Source: Symsagittifera roscoffensis (lineage: Eukaryota > Xenacoelomorpha > Acoela > Convolutidae). From it: DNA of 64,000 bases. The notes under the pieces are model-generated. The model had not been told where the DNA came from. It was given only the letters and a program-made list of their open reading frames with translations, and did no database searches. Positions 62,340 through 64,000 of this stretch are shown here, one piece after another (position 1 is the stretch's first letter; the number at the start of each line of letters is the position of its first letter). Location of the stretch: NCBI RefSeq assembly GCF_963678635.1, contig NC_087066.1, positions 43,109,682 to 43,173,681 on the forward strand, given 5' to 3'. Made by a program: the position numbers and the translations under genes.

Positions 62340-64000
62340 TTAGTTTTCTCCGTCATTTAAAAAGTGTTTAGCTAAAGTGTAGTTCTTGTATAACTTTATT
62401 TTTTTTTTCATTTTTTTTTGCGTAATAAGCCAAAATAATTAAAAATACGGTTTGATAAAATGCTAGTCAGACGAGTTTCATGGAAGGAAAAAAGTTTGCT
62501 TAAACATAGAGCTGAAATAGCGACTGAAGTGAGAAATAATTTCTTCTCCAATAATGGAAGTTTTCTCTGATAAAAAGCTGGTATCAAGGAAAACAAAACG
62601 TTTTATTTCCAGTTTAAACACATTACGTAAGCCAATGCTTTCATTTCACCGCATTGAAGGTTGTTTATGTTGTGCGTGGACGATGTTCTCAACAATATTT
62701 AACCTCAAGTAAAAGTTATTGGATTTTCACTCATTTTTGAACTTTGCATTTTCTATGTCATTTTAAAAGTGTTTAGCATAAACATCAGTTTCACAGTATT
62801 TTTTTTTATTTTTTTGCGTATTAAGCAAAAACAACTGAAAAAACGACTTGATAAAAAATGTTGGTTATACGAGTTTCATAGAAAGAGAAAAAGGTTTGCT
62901 TAAACATAAAGCTGATATAGCGACTGCAGAGAGAAATAACTTTTTACTCAATAATGAAAAAATTCTCTGATGAAATGATGCTGCTAGCAACGAAAACAAA
63001 ACGTGTTATTTCCAATTAGAGCACACTACGAAAATCAGTGCTTTGAATTTACCGCATTGAGGGTTTTGCATGCTGGGCATGGACGATGTTGTCAACAAAA
63101 TTTATCCACAAATAAAAGTTTTTGGATTTTCATCAATTTTAAATTTTAGTTTTCTCCGTCATTTAAAAAGTGTTTAGCTAAAGTGTAGTTCTTGTATAAC
63201 TTTATTTTTTTTTTCCATTTTTTTTGCGTAATAAGCCAAAATAATTAAAAATACGGTTTGATAAAATGCTAGTCAGACGAGTTTCATGGAAGGAAAAAAG
63301 TTTGCTTAAACATAGAGCTGAAATAGCGACTGAAGTGAGAAATAATTTCTTCTCCAATAATGGAAGTTTTCTCTGATAAAAAGCTGGTATCAAGGAAAAC
63401 AAAACGTTTTATTTCCAGTTTAAACACATTACGTAAGCCAATGCTTTCATTTCACCGCATTGAAGGTTGTTTATGTTGTGCGTGGACGATGTTCTCAACA
63501 ATATTTAACCTCAAGTAAAAGTTATTGGATTTTCACTCATTTTTGAACTTTGCATTTTCTATGTCATTTTAAAAGTGTTTAGCATAAACATCAGTTTCAC
63601 AGTACTTTTTTTAAATTTTTTTGCGTAATAAGCAAAAACAACTGAAAAAACGACTTGATAAAAAATGTTGGTTATACGAGTTTCATAGAAAGAGAAAAAG
63701 GTTTGCTTAAACATAAAGCTGATATAGCGACTGCAGAGAGAAATAACTTTTTACTCAATAATGAAAAAATTCTCTGATGAAATGATGCTGCTAGCAACAA
63801 AAACAAAACGTGTTATTTCCAATTAGAGCACACTACGAAAATCAGTGCTTTGAATTTACCGCATTGAGGGTTTTGCATGCTGGGCATGGACGATGTTGTC
63901 AACAAAATTTATCCACAAATAAAAGTTTTTGGATTATCATCAATTTTAAATTTTAGTTTTCTCCGTCATTTAAAAAGTGTTTAGCTAAAGTGTAGTTCTT
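62340..64000 (+). repeat. Satellite dimer repeat at right edge, about 795 bp
   Basis: Two almost identical dimers (offset 794-796 bp) related to those at 59,580-61,230, marked by TTTAGCTAAAGTGTAGTTCT at about 62,368, 63,162 and 63,981. The third is cut by the window edge, so the array continues. Confidence 0.8.

Larger units (their letters stand above)
19544..64000 (+). repeat. Satellite array, monomer about 395 bp, head to tail
   Basis: One family of about 395-bp monomers (range about 370-430, roughly 110 copies) fills the rest of the window in a single orientation and runs off the right edge. In nearly every copy the same landmarks follow in order: TTTTTTGCGTAGTAAGC, TGATAAAAATGCTAGTCAT, ACGAATTTCATAGAAAG, CTTAAACATAGAGCTGATAT, AGCGACTGAAGTGAGA, TTTCTCTGATAAAATGC, TGGTAGCAAGGAAAACAAAA, TTTACCGCATTGAAGG, GTGCGTGGACGATGTT, TCATTTAAAAAGTGTTTAGC. 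Two monomer types differ after GCGTAGTAAGC: type A reads AATAATTGAAAATACGGTTT, type B reads AACAACTGAAAAAACGACTT. Monomers differ by substitutions and indels that break any shared reading frame. Family identity is unknown to me. It is not a CRISPR array, as there are no unique spacers. Confidence 0.97.

Noticed and set aside
19544-64000. Many open frames of 60-104 codons on both strands, with recurring peptides such as HRADIATGVRDSF or SRYISSMF
   Set aside because: They recur once per monomer, are broken by indels in neighbouring copies, occur on both strands of the same sequence and match no family. They are by-products of the repeat.
19544-64000. CRISPR array
   Set aside because: The repeat unit is about 395 bp with no short direct repeats separated by unique spacers, and the setting is an animal genome.
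19544-64000. Array of box C/D snoRNA genes or tRNA-derived SINEs
   Set aside because: CTGATGA occurs only in some monomers (others read CTGATAA), no paired box D with terminal stem was seen, and no convincing A and B boxes of a polymerase III promoter were found.
19544-64000. CENP-B box
   Set aside because: I looked for a TTCG....A..CGGG pattern in the monomers and did not find it.

Overview
The window is animal (metazoan) nuclear DNA. It is strongly AT-rich, carries a spliced G-protein-coupled receptor gene with GT-AG introns, microsatellites, dispersed non-autonomous transposon remnants and a very long satellite array. There is no bacterial-style gene packing. An invertebrate is most likely, but the species cannot be named from the sequence alone.

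Bases 1-19,543 are the gene-bearing part. One gene is supported: an aminergic (histamine H1/muscarinic-like) class A receptor on the minus strand. Four coding exons can be joined, all with phase-0 junctions: TM1 (17,668-17,757), TM2 (10,387-10,527), TM3-TM5 (9,531-10,025) and the long third cytoplasmic loop (7,745-8,182). Together they give 388 codons. The TM1 exon is only 30 codons and lies 7.1 kb from the next exon, so it is easy to miss. The TM6-TM7 exon was not found and probably lies beyond the left edge, and a further N-terminal exon may exist to the right. The introns and flanks hold a (GA)n tract of about 340 bp, a minisatellite built from a near-palindromic 11-mer, two families of old dispersed repeats, and short hAT-like (MITE-type) elements. 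One of these elements is nested inside an older repeat with its target duplication still visible.

Bases 19,544-64,000, and on past the right edge, are one head-to-tail satellite array. The monomer is about 395 bp, always in the same orientation, with roughly 110 copies and no gene inside. Two ancestral monomer types can be told apart. The array has been rearranged at several scales: alternating dimers (about 0.8 kb), an approximately 1.14-kb higher-order repeat containing two internal deletions, duplications of about 1.86, 1.96 and 6.3-7.1 kb, a patch that looks like gene conversion over about 10 kb, and a scrambled junction suggestive of template switching. Short open frames recur in the array on both strands because the monomer repeats, and I do not regard them as genes.

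The receptor and the satellite have no visible functional link. The receptor's 5' end simply lies within about 2 kb of the array edge. I do not see a new defence, mobile or biosynthetic system here. The most unusual content is the layered history of the satellite and the mixed ligand-pocket signature of the receptor.
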